Below, piece by piece: positions 1-8,178 of a stretch of 38,174 nucleotides of DNA (positions within the stretch are counted from its first letter, which is position 1; each line of letters begins with the position of its first letter). The notes beneath the pieces were generated by a model. The model was not told the DNA's origin. It ran no database searches and was given only the letters and a program-made list of their open reading frames with translations. The DNA lies in the NCBI RefSeq assembly GCF_001653715.1, contig NZ_LWHQ01000025.1:1-38174 (forward strand), given 5' to 3'. This DNA is from Methylobacterium platani (GTDB lineage: Bacteria; Pseudomonadota; Alphaproteobacteria; Rhizobiales; Beijerinckiaceae). Both the position numbers and the translations under genes were made by a program.

Positions 1-45
1 TACTGTGTCTCAAGACACGGGAGAGTCGGTCACCGCCAGACCTGC
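1..45 (+). rRNA. rrf: 5S ribosomal RNA, 3' end (partial)
   Basis: The first ~45 bases match the 3' third of an alphaproteobacterial 5S rRNA. There is the GTGTCTCAAGACAC hairpin, then the conserved GGGAGAGTCGGTC loop, then the closing helix strand CCGCCAGACCTG. The 5' part lies outside the window. The exact mature 3' end is uncertain by a few bases. It is followed 40 bases later by tRNA-fMet, the usual order at the end of alphaproteobacterial rRNA operons (16S-Ile-Ala-23S-5S-fMet). Confidence 0.85.
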
Positions 46-85
46 CAAGCACGTCACACCTTCCCTCATCGCGACAACACCCTGG

Positions 86-162
<77 letters not shown>

Positions 163-168
163 AGACAA

Positions 169-206
169 CGAAGAAGCCCGCTGGCGAAAGCCCGCGGGCT
201 TCTTCG
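169..206 (+). terminator. Rho-independent terminator of the upstream rRNA operon
   Basis: A 13-bp stem: CGAAGAAGCCCGC (169-181) pairs with GCGGGCTTCTTCG (194-206) around a 12-nt loop. It starts seven bases after the tRNA CCA end. There is no long T tract, but the AAGAAG arm gives CTTCTTC on the 3' side. From here to about 418 I see no gene. Confidence 0.85.
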
Positions 207-418
207 CGTTCAGGCCGGACCACATACGATCGCGGCGGCAATCGCGGGGCCGAGCCTCGCAGCGCTGCCGCTCATCACCTCGACCGCATCCATCGACGAC
301 GGTCCCCGGCGGCGTCGGGTACGGATCGGGACGATGCCGACCGCCGATGGCTCCGGGTTCGCGGCTTCCGGCCGGCCGCAGCGAATTGCGACCATGCACG
401 ATGCTTGAATATTTTGAG

Positions 419-459
419 CGCCAGACCATACATTATAGGCCTCAATGTATGGCCTGGCG
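419..459. promoter_or_regulatory. Palindromic operator and promoter of the HipB-like gene
   Basis: CGCCAGACCATACAT (419-433) and ATGTATGGCCTGGCG (445-459) are inverted repeats with one mismatch in 15 bp and an 11-bp spacer. A possible -35 TTGAAT (405-410) and -10 TACATT (429-434), 18 bp apart, would put the left arm over the -10 box. HipB-type antitoxins repress their own promoters through such palindromes. Because an upstream ATG (445) lies inside the right arm, the ATG at 463 is the more likely start of the regulator. Confidence 0.65.
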
Positions 460-462
460 TTC

Positions 463-783
463 ATGCAAACCAGAGCGATCCTGTCCACCGACGAGCGCGA
501 GAGTCTCCAGCGTCTCGGCGAGCGCGTGCGGCTTGCACGTCTGCGTCGGAATCTGACCCAGGCTGAGCTCGCCGAGCGCATGGGCGTGCGGCGCCTGACC
601 GTCGTCAGCCTCGAGAAGGCTCGTCCCGGAGTCACGCTGTCGACGCTGCTCAAGGCTCTCACCGTCCTCGGATACACCGATCGGCTCGGCGACCTGCTGG
701 CCAGCGATCCCATCGGCGAGGGAATGGAGATGGCGATCGGCCGGAAGCGGGCGGGGAGGGGCGCCGGTGTGGCAGATTTCTAG
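463..783 (+). CDS. hipB: HipB-like XRE-family helix-turn-helix regulator
   Basis: A 106-residue protein with an XRE/Cro helix-turn-helix at about residues 20-65 (VRLARLRRNLTQAELAERMG, then a recognition helix with RRLTVVSLEKARPGV). This layout is typical of HipB antitoxins and of regulators paired with HipA kinases. The start at 463 is preferred to the in-frame ATG at 445, which sits in the operator palindrome. The 3' end overlaps the next reading frame by 17 bases, as in hipBA operons. The partner is only a HipA N-terminal fragment, so the protein may now be an orphan autorepressor. DNA binding is clear from the domain; the antitoxin role is inferred. Confidence 0.8.
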   Translation: MQTRAILSTDERESLQRLGERVRLARLRRNLTQAELAERMGVRRLTVVSLEKARPGVTLSTLLKALTVLGYTDRLGDLLASDPIGEGMEMAIGRKRAGRGAGVADF

Positions 784-1009
784 CGCGGGTCGGCTCGACA
801 GGCTCGTCGTCTTCCGCTGGCATGCCGGTTCCTACGTTCCGGCGGGCGAACTCACGTTCGAGGGCGCCGGGCCGACACGCATGGGCCGGTTCCGCTACGC
901 ACGAAGCTATTTCGCCCGGGACGGGGCACGGCCGATCGACCCGCTGGGGCTGCCTCTCGTGCGCAAGTCGTACCCGGCGGCTCCCGAGGCGGTCGGCTTC
1001 AAGCCGTGA
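767..1009 (+). pseudogene. HipA N-terminal fragment (truncated toxin kinase or HipS-like)
   Basis: Eighty residues beginning with GTG behind a strong GGGGAGGGG ribosome binding site and overlapping the hipB stop. The sequence (LVVFRWHAGSYVPAGELTF, GRFRYARSYFARDG, DPLGLPL) resembles the N-terminal subdomain of HipA-like Ser/Thr kinases, which are normally about 400 residues. The frame stops at TGA (1007-1009) and nothing resembling the kinase core follows before the convergent cytochrome gene. It could be a remnant of deletion, or a free-standing subdomain like HipS of tripartite HipBST systems, but no HipT kinase is present. I favour a decayed gene. Confidence 0.6.
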
Positions 1010-1104
1010 CGTCCCGGTGGCGGGACTTCCGGCGGCCGGCATCGACCGGCCGGCGGCCTGCGCCGATCCGCCGGCCACGAGCGCGGTTCGCCCGCGCGCA
1101 CGGG

Positions 1105-1584
1105 CTATCGGGCCGCCGAAGAAGGCGGGCTCCTTCCGCTGCCGCCGGCGGACAGCGTCTGCAGGTAGGCGATGAGGTCCGCCCGGTCGAGCGGGTCGGG
1201 GATGCCAGGAAAGCCCATGCTCGTGCCGGGCACCATCGTCGCGGGAGCGGTGAGCCAGACATCCAGCCTCTCCGGAGACCAGACGCCGCCGAGGGACCGC
1301 AGCGCCGCCGTGTAGCCGAACCGGCGGCTGTTCTCGCCGGGCGGCTTGCCCACGACGTCGAAGAGGCCCGGGCCGTTCCGGTCGCCGGCCCCCGCCCTGA
1401 CCGTGTGGCAGGCGGCGCACGGCCCGAACAGGCGACCGCCCCGCACCGGGTCGGCCACCCGCATCAGGTCGGAGAAGCCCGGCGTGGCTCCCAGGGCCCG
1501 GCGGCGTTGCCCATCGTCGTCCGAGCAGGCCGCGACCAGCAGCGCGAGGCCGACGAGCGGGAGGCGCGTCGCGGCCCGGGTCAA
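1105..1584 (-). CDS. Lipoprotein-type class I cytochrome c
   Basis: A 159-residue exported protein. The N-terminus has a hydrophobic signal ending in the lipobox LVAAC (Cys20), so it may be lipid-anchored on the periplasmic side. The haem motif CAACH is at 56-60 and a probable axial Met is at 123 (PGTSMGFPG). The fold length fits mono-haem class I cytochromes c. The start is a TTG whose last two bases overlap the TGA stop of the upstream thiamine-diphosphate enzyme (TTGA), which implies translational coupling and a joint function. It probably carries electrons to the respiratory chain, but its donor is not known from the sequence. Confidence 0.85.
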   Translation of the reverse strand: MTRAATRLPLVGLALLVAACSDDDGQRRRALGATPGFSDLMRVADPVRGGRLFGPCAACHTVRAGAGDRNGPGLFDVVGKPPGENSRRFGYTAALRSLGGVWSPERLDVWLTAPATMVPGTSMGFPGIPDPLDRADLIAYLQTLSAGGSGRSPPSSAAR

Positions 1585-3296
1585 TGGTGGGGCAGCCACA
1601 CGTCGAGGACAGCGCAGCGCCGCTCCTGGCGGACGACCCGCAGGGCCTCGGCGAGGGCCTCGTCCACCTCCGCCGCCAGCGTGACCTGGCGCCCCCACGC
1701 CCCGCCCGCCGCGGCGGCGATCCCGGCATAGTCGGGGGCCGGCTCGAACGAGGTGTCGAGGTGGTTGGCCCGGGCGGCGTAGCCGTCGGGATGCACCGCC
1801 AGGGTCGAGAGCTTCGGCGATTTCCAGCCGCGGTTGTTGAAGACGATCTGCAGGAAGGGCGTCCCGTAGCGGCGCGCCATCCAGTGGACCGAGGACGGCA
1901 CGGTGAACAGGTAGGTGCCGTCGCCGGTGAGCGCGACGACCGTCCTGTCGGGCTGCGCCAGCTTGATGCCGATCGCCGCGCCGCCGTTCCAGCCGAGCGA
2001 GCCGCCGCCGCTGGTGAAGATCGTCCCGGGCCGGTCGAGCGCCAGGTGATCGAAGACGGTGTGGTAGTGCGAGATGCCCTCGTTGACGTACAGCGTCCCG
2101 TCGCCCGCGAGCGCCCGCAGCCGGGCGATCAGGTGTTCCGCGGTGACGGCCCCGTCGGGCGACGGCGCCTCCAGCCGGCGCAGGTCCCGGTCGCGGGCGG
2201 TGTGCAGCTCGGCGTAGTGGCGCGTGCGGGCCTCGACGGCGGCGGCCTCCGGGGGGTGGACGTCGAACCACTCGGCGAGCTGCGTCAGCGCGGTCTCGGC
2301 GTCGGCCCTGAACACGCCCTCGGCGGGGATGTGCCAGAGCGGCATCTGGTCTTTGAGCGGGTCGACGTCGATGTGGAAGATGCGGGCGTCGTCCGCCGGC
2401 CTCGACACGGTCGGGATCCAGGGCACGTCGCTGTCGACGACGAGGATCACGTCGGCGGCCGCCAGCACCGGGTTCTGGCGCGGGTGGTTCCACTGGTTGC
2501 CCTGGTAGAGCGGGTCCGTATGCGGGAAGTTCATCGCGTTCGGCACCGATTCCAGCACGCCGATGCCGAGCCGCCGGCACAGGGCGGCGAGGGGCGCGAC
2601 GGCCTGCGGGTTGCGGCCGACGAAGGAGGTGACGAGGAGCGGCCGGCGGGCCCCTGCCAGCGCGGTCGCGATCTCCCGCACGGCCCGCCCGCTCAGGCCG
2701 GCCGGCGCGATCGGCCGCCACGACGCGGCGTCGTCGCGGGTCGGCGCGACCTCCTCCTCCATGACCTCGCGGGCGCCCATCAGGTAGACCGGGCCCTTGG
2801 GGTCGGACTTGGCGAATTGCAGCGCCCGGTGGACCAGGTCCTTGACGTTTTTCCCGGTGCGGATCTCGTTGTCGTAGCGCATGTAGCCGCGCACCAGGCC
2901 GCGCTGGTCGTGGACGTCCTGGATCCACTGGATGAACTCGTTGCGGCTGCCCCTCAGCTCGCCCTCCTGGGTGAAGGGTGAGGCGCCCGCGAAGACGATC
3001 ATCGGGGCCCGGCCCTTCGCGGCGTTGTGCACGGCGCCGGCCAGCGCCTGGGTGCCGCACTCGACATGCACGACGACCGCCTGGGGGATCCCGCTCGCCT
3101 GCCAGTAGCCGTGGGCGGCGCTCATCCCGACCATCTCGTTGGGGCAGGTGACGATCTCGGGGATCCGGCGCCCGGCCGCCCGCGCCTCGGCGATCGCCTC
3201 GATCAGGGCCGGGTGGTCGCTCCCGACATTGGCGAAGACGAACGAGACGTCGGCCTCGATCAGGGCGTCCAGGAAGGCGCTGCTCGTCGTGTACAT
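1581..3296 (-). CDS. Thiamine-diphosphate-dependent enzyme (acetolactate synthase/decarboxylase-like)
   Basis: A 571-residue member of the ThDP enzyme superfamily with the PYR, central and PP domains of acetolactate synthase, benzoylformate decarboxylase and relatives. The cofactor-activating glutamate is Glu54 in CPNEMVGMSAAHGYW. The ThDP/Mg motif starts with GDG at 458-460 and ends with NN at 487-488. The central domain carries no FAD signature I can confirm by eye, so an oxidase reaction is not shown. The substrate is unknown; 2-oxo acid decarboxylation or carboligation is the family chemistry. It lies 28 bp downstream of a MarR gene and is coupled to a cytochrome c, which is unusual for this family. 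Confidence 0.85.
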   Translation of the reverse strand: MYTTSSAFLDALIEADVSFVFANVGSDHPALIEAIAEARAAGRRIPEIVTCPNEMVGMSAAHGYWQASGIPQAVVVHVECGTQALAGAVHNAAKGRAPMIVFAGASPFTQEGELRGSRNEFIQWIQDVHDQRGLVRGYMRYDNEIRTGKNVKDLVHRALQFAKSDPKGPVYLMGAREVMEEEVAPTRDDAASWRPIAPAGLSGRAVREIATALAGARRPLLVTSFVGRNPQAVAPLAALCRRLGIGVLESVPNAMNFPHTDPLYQGNQWNHPRQNPVLAAADVILVVDSDVPWIPTVSRPADDARIFHIDVDPLKDQMPLWHIPAEGVFRADAETALTQLAEWFDVHPPEAAAVEARTRHYAELHTARDRDLRRLEAPSPDGAVTAEHLIARLRALAGDGTLYVNEGISHYHTVFDHLALDRPGTIFTSGGGSLGWNGGAAIGIKLAQPDRTVVALTGDGTYLFTVPSSVHWMARRYGTPFLQIVFNNRGWKSPKLSTLAVHPDGYAARANHLDTSFEPAPDYAGIAAAAGGAWGRQVTLAAEVDEALAEALRVVRQERRCAVLDVWLPHH

Positions 3297-3324
3297 GGCG
3301 TGGTTCCTCGGGTCGATCCTGGGG

Positions 3325-3879
3325 TCAGTCCTCGCCGGCCGCCGGGCGCGAGGTGTCGGGCTCCGCGCTCAAGGCTTCGGTCAGGGTCTTCAGGAGGGCG
3401 ACGAGCTGCCGGCGCTGTTCCGGGGCGAACAGGGCGTTGAGCCGGTCGTCGTGGCGCGCGGCGCAGTCCGCGAGCAGGGCGAGCTTGGCACGCCCGCCCT
3501 CCGTCAGGCTGATCCGCCGGCCCCGCCGGTCCGCGGGATCGGGGTCGCGCCGGATCAGCCCGCGCCGCTCGAGGTCGCCCAGCAGCGGCGTCAGGGTGCT
3601 CTTGTCGCGGCTGGTCGCGAGGCTGAGCGCCGTCTGGCTGACGCCCGGATTGTCGCCGATGAGCTGCAGCAAGGCGTACCAGCCGGGACGCAGGCCCAGA
3701 TCCCCGGTCAGCCCGCTGAACGCCTGGAACGAGGCGTTCTGGGCGAGGCGGAGGTTGTAGGCGATCGTCTCGCCCAGGCGTCCGAGCGGAACCGGGTCCT
3801 GTGCGGCGCCCGCGGCGGCGTCGCGCGCGGGCGCGGCCGTCGTCGTCCGGCTGGAACGGGGAGTGAGGCGCTTGCGCAT
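3325..3879 (-). CDS. MarR-family transcriptional regulator
   Basis: A 184-residue winged-helix protein. About 45 basic, low-complexity residues at the N-terminus precede the MarR fold: a dimerisation helix (LGETIAYNLRLAQNASF), the recognition region (PGVSQTALSLATSRDKSTLTPLLGDLERRGLI) and the wing (RRDPDPADRRGRRISLTEGG). MarR proteins are usually ligand-responsive repressors, often of aromatic-acid genes. Here it is the first gene before the ThDP enzyme and follows the AAHS-type transporter gene on the same strand. A later start is possible because the N-terminal extension is long for the family. The 185 bp between it and the transporter stop contain no other gene. Confidence 0.9.
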   Translation of the reverse strand: MRKRLTPRSSRTTTAAPARDAAAGAAQDPVPLGRLGETIAYNLRLAQNASFQAFSGLTGDLGLRPGWYALLQLIGDNPGVSQTALSLATSRDKSTLTPLLGDLERRGLIRRDPDPADRRGRRISLTEGGRAKLALLADCAARHDDRLNALFAPEQRRQLVALLKTLTEALSAEPDTSRPAAGED

Positions 3880-4064
3880 CGATGATGATCCGGCGCAGGT
3901 CGGTGAATGCGGCGATGGCCGCCCGGCCGCCGGCCGGCCATAGCCGCCGGCGCCCATGCCGCCAAACGGCATCCGCGCCCCGTCGTCGGTCGTCCGTTCC
4001 GCCGGCCGGACGATCGAGCCGCATCCGTGAGCTCCGCCGACGGAGAGATGGCGGTCTCGCCGGG

Positions 4065-5456
4065 TCAGCGCTCGGCCGCGACGGCGGCCGGCGCCGCCCG
4101 GGCCGAGGCGGCCCCGCGCATCGCCGGGATGTGACGACCGACCAGGGCGAGCGAGAGGGCGACCCCGGCCATGGCGAGGCCGAGCATCACGAGGTAGCCG
4201 CCCGATCCGCCGGAGGTGATGACCGCGGCCCCCGCGAAGGCGCTCAGGATCGCCCCGAGGCGGCCGAAGGCGAGGGCGGAGGCGGTGCCCGTCGCCCGCA
4301 CGGCGGTCGGGTAGACGTGGGCGCAGACCGCGTACATCGTCGACTGGGTGGCGTTGGCGAAGAAGCCCTGGAGGCCGAGGCCCGCGATCAGGAGGCCCGT
4401 GGAGGTGCCGATGTCGACGCCGGTCAGGGCGAAGGCGGTGGCCGCGCCGCCGAGCGCGCACAGCAGGAGCGGCCAGCGCGAACCGAACCGGGTGATCGCC
4501 GCGGCGCAGAGAAGGGCGCCGAACACGCCGCCGAAATTGTAGGCGGTCAGGCCCGACCCGGCGACGGCGACGTCGAGGCCCGCGGCGTTCAGCATCGTCG
4601 GCAGCCAGCTGAAGGCGCTGTAGACCGCCAGCAGGTTGAGGAAGAACGCGCACCAGAGCGCGATCGTGTCCCGCGCCCGCCCGGTCTCCAGCAAGGCCGC
4701 GACCCCCTCGCGCCGCTCGTGCTTCTGCTCGGTCGCGTCGGTGAAGGCCGCGCCGGCGGGAACCGGACGGGACATGCGGCCGAGAAGCCGGGCCAGCTCG
4801 GGCCAGCGGTTCGGCCGGCGGGCGAGGAAGCGGGGCGATTCCGGCAGGACCGCGATCAGGATGAGCCCGTAGGCCACGGGCAGCAGGCCGCCCAGCAGGA
4901 ACAGCGCCCGCCAGCCGAGGGTCGGCAGCACGTGGCCGGCGAAGAGACCCGCCAGCATCCCGCCGAGCGGCACGCAGACGATGGTCGCGGTGATCGCCAG
5001 GGTCCGGCGCCGGGCCGGGGTGAACTCGGCCGTGACCGTGGTGGAGCTCGGGAGCGCCCCGCCGATGCCGAGCCCGGCGACGAACCGCAGGACCCCGATC
5101 CCCCACAGGCCGTCGGCGAGGCCGATGGCGCAGGTGGCGAGCCCGAAGACGAGGACGCTGCCGATGACCGCCCAGCGGCGGCCGAACCGGTCCGCGAACA
5201 GGCCCGCGCAGGCGCTGCCGATCCCCATGCCGACGAGGGCGGCGGCGAGGACGGGCGCGAAGTCGCCGCGGGAGAGGCCCCATTCCTTGATGAGCACCGG
5301 AACGGCGAAGCCGATCAGCTGGCCGTCGAACCCGTCCATGACGATCGAGAGGGCGGCGAGGACGACGACCGTCTTCTGCATCGTCGTCCAGTGGCCGGCA
5401 TCGAGTACCTCGCCGATGTCGGTGGCGCCCGGCGCCGGGGCGGCTGCGGCGCTCAT
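4065..5456 (-). CDS. MFS transporter, AAHS (aromatic acid:H+ symporter) type
   Basis: A 463-residue inner-membrane protein with 12 predicted helices. The first helix contains DGFDGQ (41-46), the Asp-rich motif seen in PcaK/BenK-type aromatic acid:H+ symporters. The loop 2-3 motif GLFADRFGRRW is the MFS A motif, and PESPRFLARR closes helix 6. Import of an aromatic or related carboxylate is likely. Its stop is 185 bp from the MarR gene on the same strand, so it probably belongs with the ThDP enzyme cluster. The start codon has GAGG five bases upstream and overlaps the stop of a short upstream ORF (ATGA). Confidence 0.88.
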   Translation of the reverse strand: MSAAAAPAPGATDIGEVLDAGHWTTMQKTVVVLAALSIVMDGFDGQLIGFAVPVLIKEWGLSRGDFAPVLAAALVGMGIGSACAGLFADRFGRRWAVIGSVLVFGLATCAIGLADGLWGIGVLRFVAGLGIGGALPSSTTVTAEFTPARRRTLAITATIVCVPLGGMLAGLFAGHVLPTLGWRALFLLGGLLPVAYGLILIAVLPESPRFLARRPNRWPELARLLGRMSRPVPAGAAFTDATEQKHERREGVAALLETGRARDTIALWCAFFLNLLAVYSAFSWLPTMLNAAGLDVAVAGSGLTAYNFGGVFGALLCAAAITRFGSRWPLLLCALGGAATAFALTGVDIGTSTGLLIAGLGLQGFFANATQSTMYAVCAHVYPTAVRATGTASALAFGRLGAILSAFAGAAVITSGGSGGYLVMLGLAMAGVALSLALVGRHIPAMRGAASARAAPAAVAAER

Positions 5457-5578
5457 GCCGACCTCGCCGGTGCGAGGGTATCGACCTCTCCGGGGCGCGG
5501 GTCCGGGATGCCCGGCCGTGCCGGGACGGCCGGCGCAACGGGGCCGACGACGCGCGGCGCTCGCTCCGAAGCTGTCAT
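5453..5578 (-). CDS. Possible short upstream ORF (41 aa) coupled to the transporter
   Basis: A 41-residue frame, MTASERAPRVVGPV onward, rich in Ala, Pro and Arg, with no recognisable domain. It has a good ribosome binding site (GGGAGAG eight bases before the ATG). Its TGA overlaps the transporter ATG as ATGA, so it could be a leader that couples translation to the transporter. In DNA this GC-rich such frames also arise by chance, and I see no homologue. Treat as speculative. Confidence 0.3.
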   Translation of the reverse strand: MTASERAPRVVGPVAPAVPARPGIPDPRPGEVDTLAPARSA

Positions 5579-5654
5579 GGCGTACTCTCCCGAGGGCGGC
5601 CCGGCTTGAGGCAGGCTCGCAGCACCAGCTTCCACCCGGTCTGATCGCTCGTCA

Positions 5655-5674
5655 AGTTGGTTGGCATACCAACT
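5655..5674. promoter_or_regulatory. Inverted repeat, candidate MarR-type operator
   Basis: AGTTGGT (5655-5661) and ACCAACT (5668-5674) form a perfect 7-bp inverted repeat with 6 bp between. Nested inside is GTTGG-CATA-CCAAC. MarR regulators bind palindromes of this size, and the site lies about 200 bp upstream of the transporter in a 416-bp noncoding stretch (5579-5994). In the rest of that stretch (5675-5994) I see no gene. The link to the MarR protein of the same cluster is inferred. Confidence 0.5.
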
Positions 5675-5994
5675 AATCGTTGGCGGGGCGACGATGCCGG
5701 CAGGACCGGCGTGAGCCGGGCACAGGGGGAGGGCGGTCCGACGATGTCCGGATCGGTCGCTGCGGCGTGTACGCGGCGGGCGGCTCCGGAGCGGCCCGAT
5801 CGCCGCCGAGGCGACGGACGGCGCGCGCGGGCACGCCGCTCCCGAATACTATCGGCACCCTGGAGCCGCCTGCGCGGGGCCGAGGCGGAAGCTGTCTGTA
5901 GGCTCCGCGCGGTCCGCCGGCGCCCGGCGCGGCTGGAGGCGCCGCGGCCGGACCTCCGGGACGCGGGCGCTATCGGGGCGTCGGCGCGTCGCCG

Positions 5995-6918
5995 TCACCG
6001 GGCGCGGCCGGGGCCGGCGGCCTGGACGGATTGCCCGGGCCGGGCCGCCTCCTCGCGGGCCCGGACCAGCGCGTCGGTGACGAAACGGCCGGCCTCGGCG
6101 AGGCGGACGGGGTCGACCCCGGTCGCGATGCCGAGGCGGGCGAGGTCGGCCACCACCGCCTCGGTGGCGACGTTGCCGGTGGCGCCCGGGGCGTAGGGGC
6201 AGCCGCCGAGGCCGGTGACGGCGGCATCGACGACCGCGATCCCGAGATCGAGGCAGGCGCGGATGTTGGCGAGCGCCAGACCCCGCGTATCGTGGACATG
6301 CAGGGCGAGCCGCTCCGGCGGCACCTGCGCCGCCACCGCGGCGACGCAGGCCCGTGCCTCGTCCGGCGTGCCGGCCCCGATCGTGTCGCCGAGCGAGATC
6401 TCCCGGCAGCCGAGCGCGACGAGGCGCTGTGCCACCGCCGCCACGGCCTGCGGCGCCACCGCTCCCTCGTAGGGACAGCCGAGGACGCAGGAGACGTAGC
6501 CCCGCACGGCGATCCCGGCGGCGCGGGCCGCCTCGGCCACGGGCGCGAACCGTGCGAGGCTCTCGGCGATGGAGGCGTTGATGTTGGCCTGCGAGAAGCT
6601 CTCGGAGGCGGAGGCGAAGATCGCGATCTCCCCGGCGCCGGCCGCCCGCGCCGCCTCGAACCCTGTGAGGTTCGGCACCAGCACGCTGTAGGATCCGCCC
6701 GGGTTCGGCGGCAGTCGGGCCATCACCGCGGCGGTGTCGGCCATCTGCGGCACCCGACGGGGCGAGACGAAGCTGCCGACTTCGATCGCGGTCAGGCCCG
6801 CGGCGAGCAGGCGCTCGATCAGCCCGACCTTGACGGCGGTGGAGACGGGGACGGGCTCGTTCTGAAGCCCGTCGCGGGGACCGACCTCGACGATCCGGAT
6901 GCGGGCGGGGAGGGTCAC
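5995..6918 (-). CDS. mvaB: Hydroxymethylglutaryl-CoA lyase
   Basis: A 307-residue TIM-barrel lyase of the HMG-CoA lyase family, cleaving HMG-CoA to acetoacetate and acetyl-CoA. Seen in the sequence: the N-terminal EVGPRDGLQN (11-20), the metal-ligand pair HVH (207-209), and the family signature GLGGCPYAPGATGN (236-249) with catalytic Cys240 in the flexible loop. The start is GTG with no clear Shine-Dalgarno site. It lies 24 bp after the stop of the binding-protein gene, where a CACCGTGAGCC segment is duplicated. Leucine catabolism also uses this enzyme, but the neighbouring class II HMG-CoA reductase points to mevalonate degradation. Confidence 0.93.
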   Translation of the reverse strand: MTLPARIRIVEVGPRDGLQNEPVPVSTAVKVGLIERLLAAGLTAIEVGSFVSPRRVPQMADTAAVMARLPPNPGGSYSVLVPNLTGFEAARAAGAGEIAIFASASESFSQANINASIAESLARFAPVAEAARAAGIAVRGYVSCVLGCPYEGAVAPQAVAAVAQRLVALGCREISLGDTIGAGTPDEARACVAAVAAQVPPERLALHVHDTRGLALANIRACLDLGIAVVDAAVTGLGGCPYAPGATGNVATEAVVADLARLGIATGVDPVRLAEAGRFVTDALVRAREEAARPGQSVQAAGPGRAR

Positions 6919-6942
6919 GGCGCGAGGCTCACGGTGCCGGGC

Positions 6943-8178
6943 TCACGGTGCCTTGACCAGCGGGCAGCGCCCCTCGGCGAGCGGCCGGAACGCCTCGGCG
7001 GCCGGGATCGTCTGCACGAGCTTGTAGTAGTCGAAGGGGCCCTTCGACTCGGCCGGGGTCTTCACCTGGAACAGGTACATCGGGTGGACGTGGCGGCCGT
7101 CCTGGCGCACCTTGCCCTCGCCGAACAGCGGGTCGTTGGTCGGCTCCGCCTTCATCCGGGCGACGACCGTCCGCCCGTCGGTGCTGCCGGACGCGGCCGC
7201 GGCGCGCAGGTAGGCGAGGGCGCCGGCGTAGACGCCGGCCTGGTTGGCGGTTGGCCGGCGGCCCTTCATCTGCTGGGCGAAGCGGTCGGCGAAGGCGCGG
7301 GTCCCGGGATTGGCGTCCCAGTAGAAGCCCTCCGTCAGGTAGAGCCCCTGCGCGTCCTTGAGGCCGATCGCGTGCACGTCGGAGAGCTGCATCAACAGGG
7401 CGGCGAGGTCCTGGCCGCCGCCGGTGATCCCGAACTCGGCCGCCTGCTTGACCGAGTTGACCGTGTCGCCGACCGCGTTGGCGAGCGCGATCACCTGGGC
7501 GCGGCTGGCCTGGGCCTGGAGCAGGAACGAGGAGAAATCCGCGGCCGCCGTCGGATGGCGCACGTTGCCGACCACCTGCCCGCCCTCCTGCCTGACCACG
7601 CTCGCCGCATCCGCCTCGAGGGCGTGGCCGAAGGCGTAGTCGGCGGTGAGGAAGAACCACTTGGTCTTGCCGGCGCGCACCAGGGCGAGCGCCGTGCCGT
7701 GGGCGAGGGCCCAGGTGTCGTAGGTCCAGTGCACGGTGTTGGCCGAGCATTTCGGGCCGGTCAGGTCCGAGGTGCCGGGGCCCGAGGCGATGAAGGCGGC
7801 CTTCGAATCGCGCACCACCTCCTGCACGGCGAGCGCCACCGAGGAGAACGGCACGTCGAGGATGGCATCGACCTGGCCCTCGGCGATCCAGCGCCGGGCG
7901 GTGGCCGAGCCGATATCGGGCTTGTTCTGGTGGTCGGACTGGATCACCTCGACCTTGATCGCAGGATTCTCCTTGCGGAAATCCTCCACCGCGAGGCGGG
8001 CGGCGACCACCGAGCCCTCGCCGGTGGAATCGGCCGCGAAGCCGCTGAGGTCGGTGAGCACCCCGAGCTTCACCACCGTCACGTCGGCCCGCGCGGCCCC
8101 GGCCGCGACGAGGAGGGCGGCGCCGGCGAGCAGGCGGGTCGCGAGGCGAAGGGTTCGGGTGCGGTCGAGTCTCGGCAT
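6943..8178 (-). CDS. Periplasmic branched-chain-type ABC substrate-binding protein
   Basis: A 411-residue protein with an N-terminal signal peptide (positive start, hydrophobic stretch to about residue 30, AARA cleavage region), then a type I periplasmic binding fold of the Leu/Ile/Val (LivJ, Peripla_BP_6) family: LGVLTDLSGFAADSTGEGS, AAFIASGPGTSDLTG, FFLTADYAFGHALEADAA. The start has a strong GGGAGGAA site. No permease or ATPase gene is adjacent, so it must use a transporter coded elsewhere. Its position between HMG-CoA reductase and lyase suggests the ligand is mevalonate or a precursor; that is inference. Confidence 0.9.
   Translation of the reverse strand: MPRLDRTRTLRLATRLLAGAALLVAAGAARADVTVVKLGVLTDLSGFAADSTGEGSVVAARLAVEDFRKENPAIKVEVIQSDHQNKPDIGSATARRWIAEGQVDAILDVPFSSVALAVQEVVRDSKAAFIASGPGTSDLTGPKCSANTVHWTYDTWALAHGTALALVRAGKTKWFFLTADYAFGHALEADAASVVRQEGGQVVGNVRHPTAAADFSSFLLQAQASRAQVIALANAVGDTVNSVKQAAEFGITGGGQDLAALLMQLSDVHAIGLKDAQGLYLTEGFYWDANPGTRAFADRFAQQMKGRRPTANQAGVYAGALAYLRAAAASGSTDGRTVVARMKAEPTNDPLFGEGKVRQDGRHVHPMYLFQVKTPAESKGPFDYYKLVQTIPAAEAFRPLAEGRCPLVKAP

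Noticed and set aside
210..418. Plus- and minus-strand frames between the terminator and the HipB operator
   Set aside because: No ribosome binding sites, no domains and Arg/Ser/Pro-rich composition; treated as noncoding.
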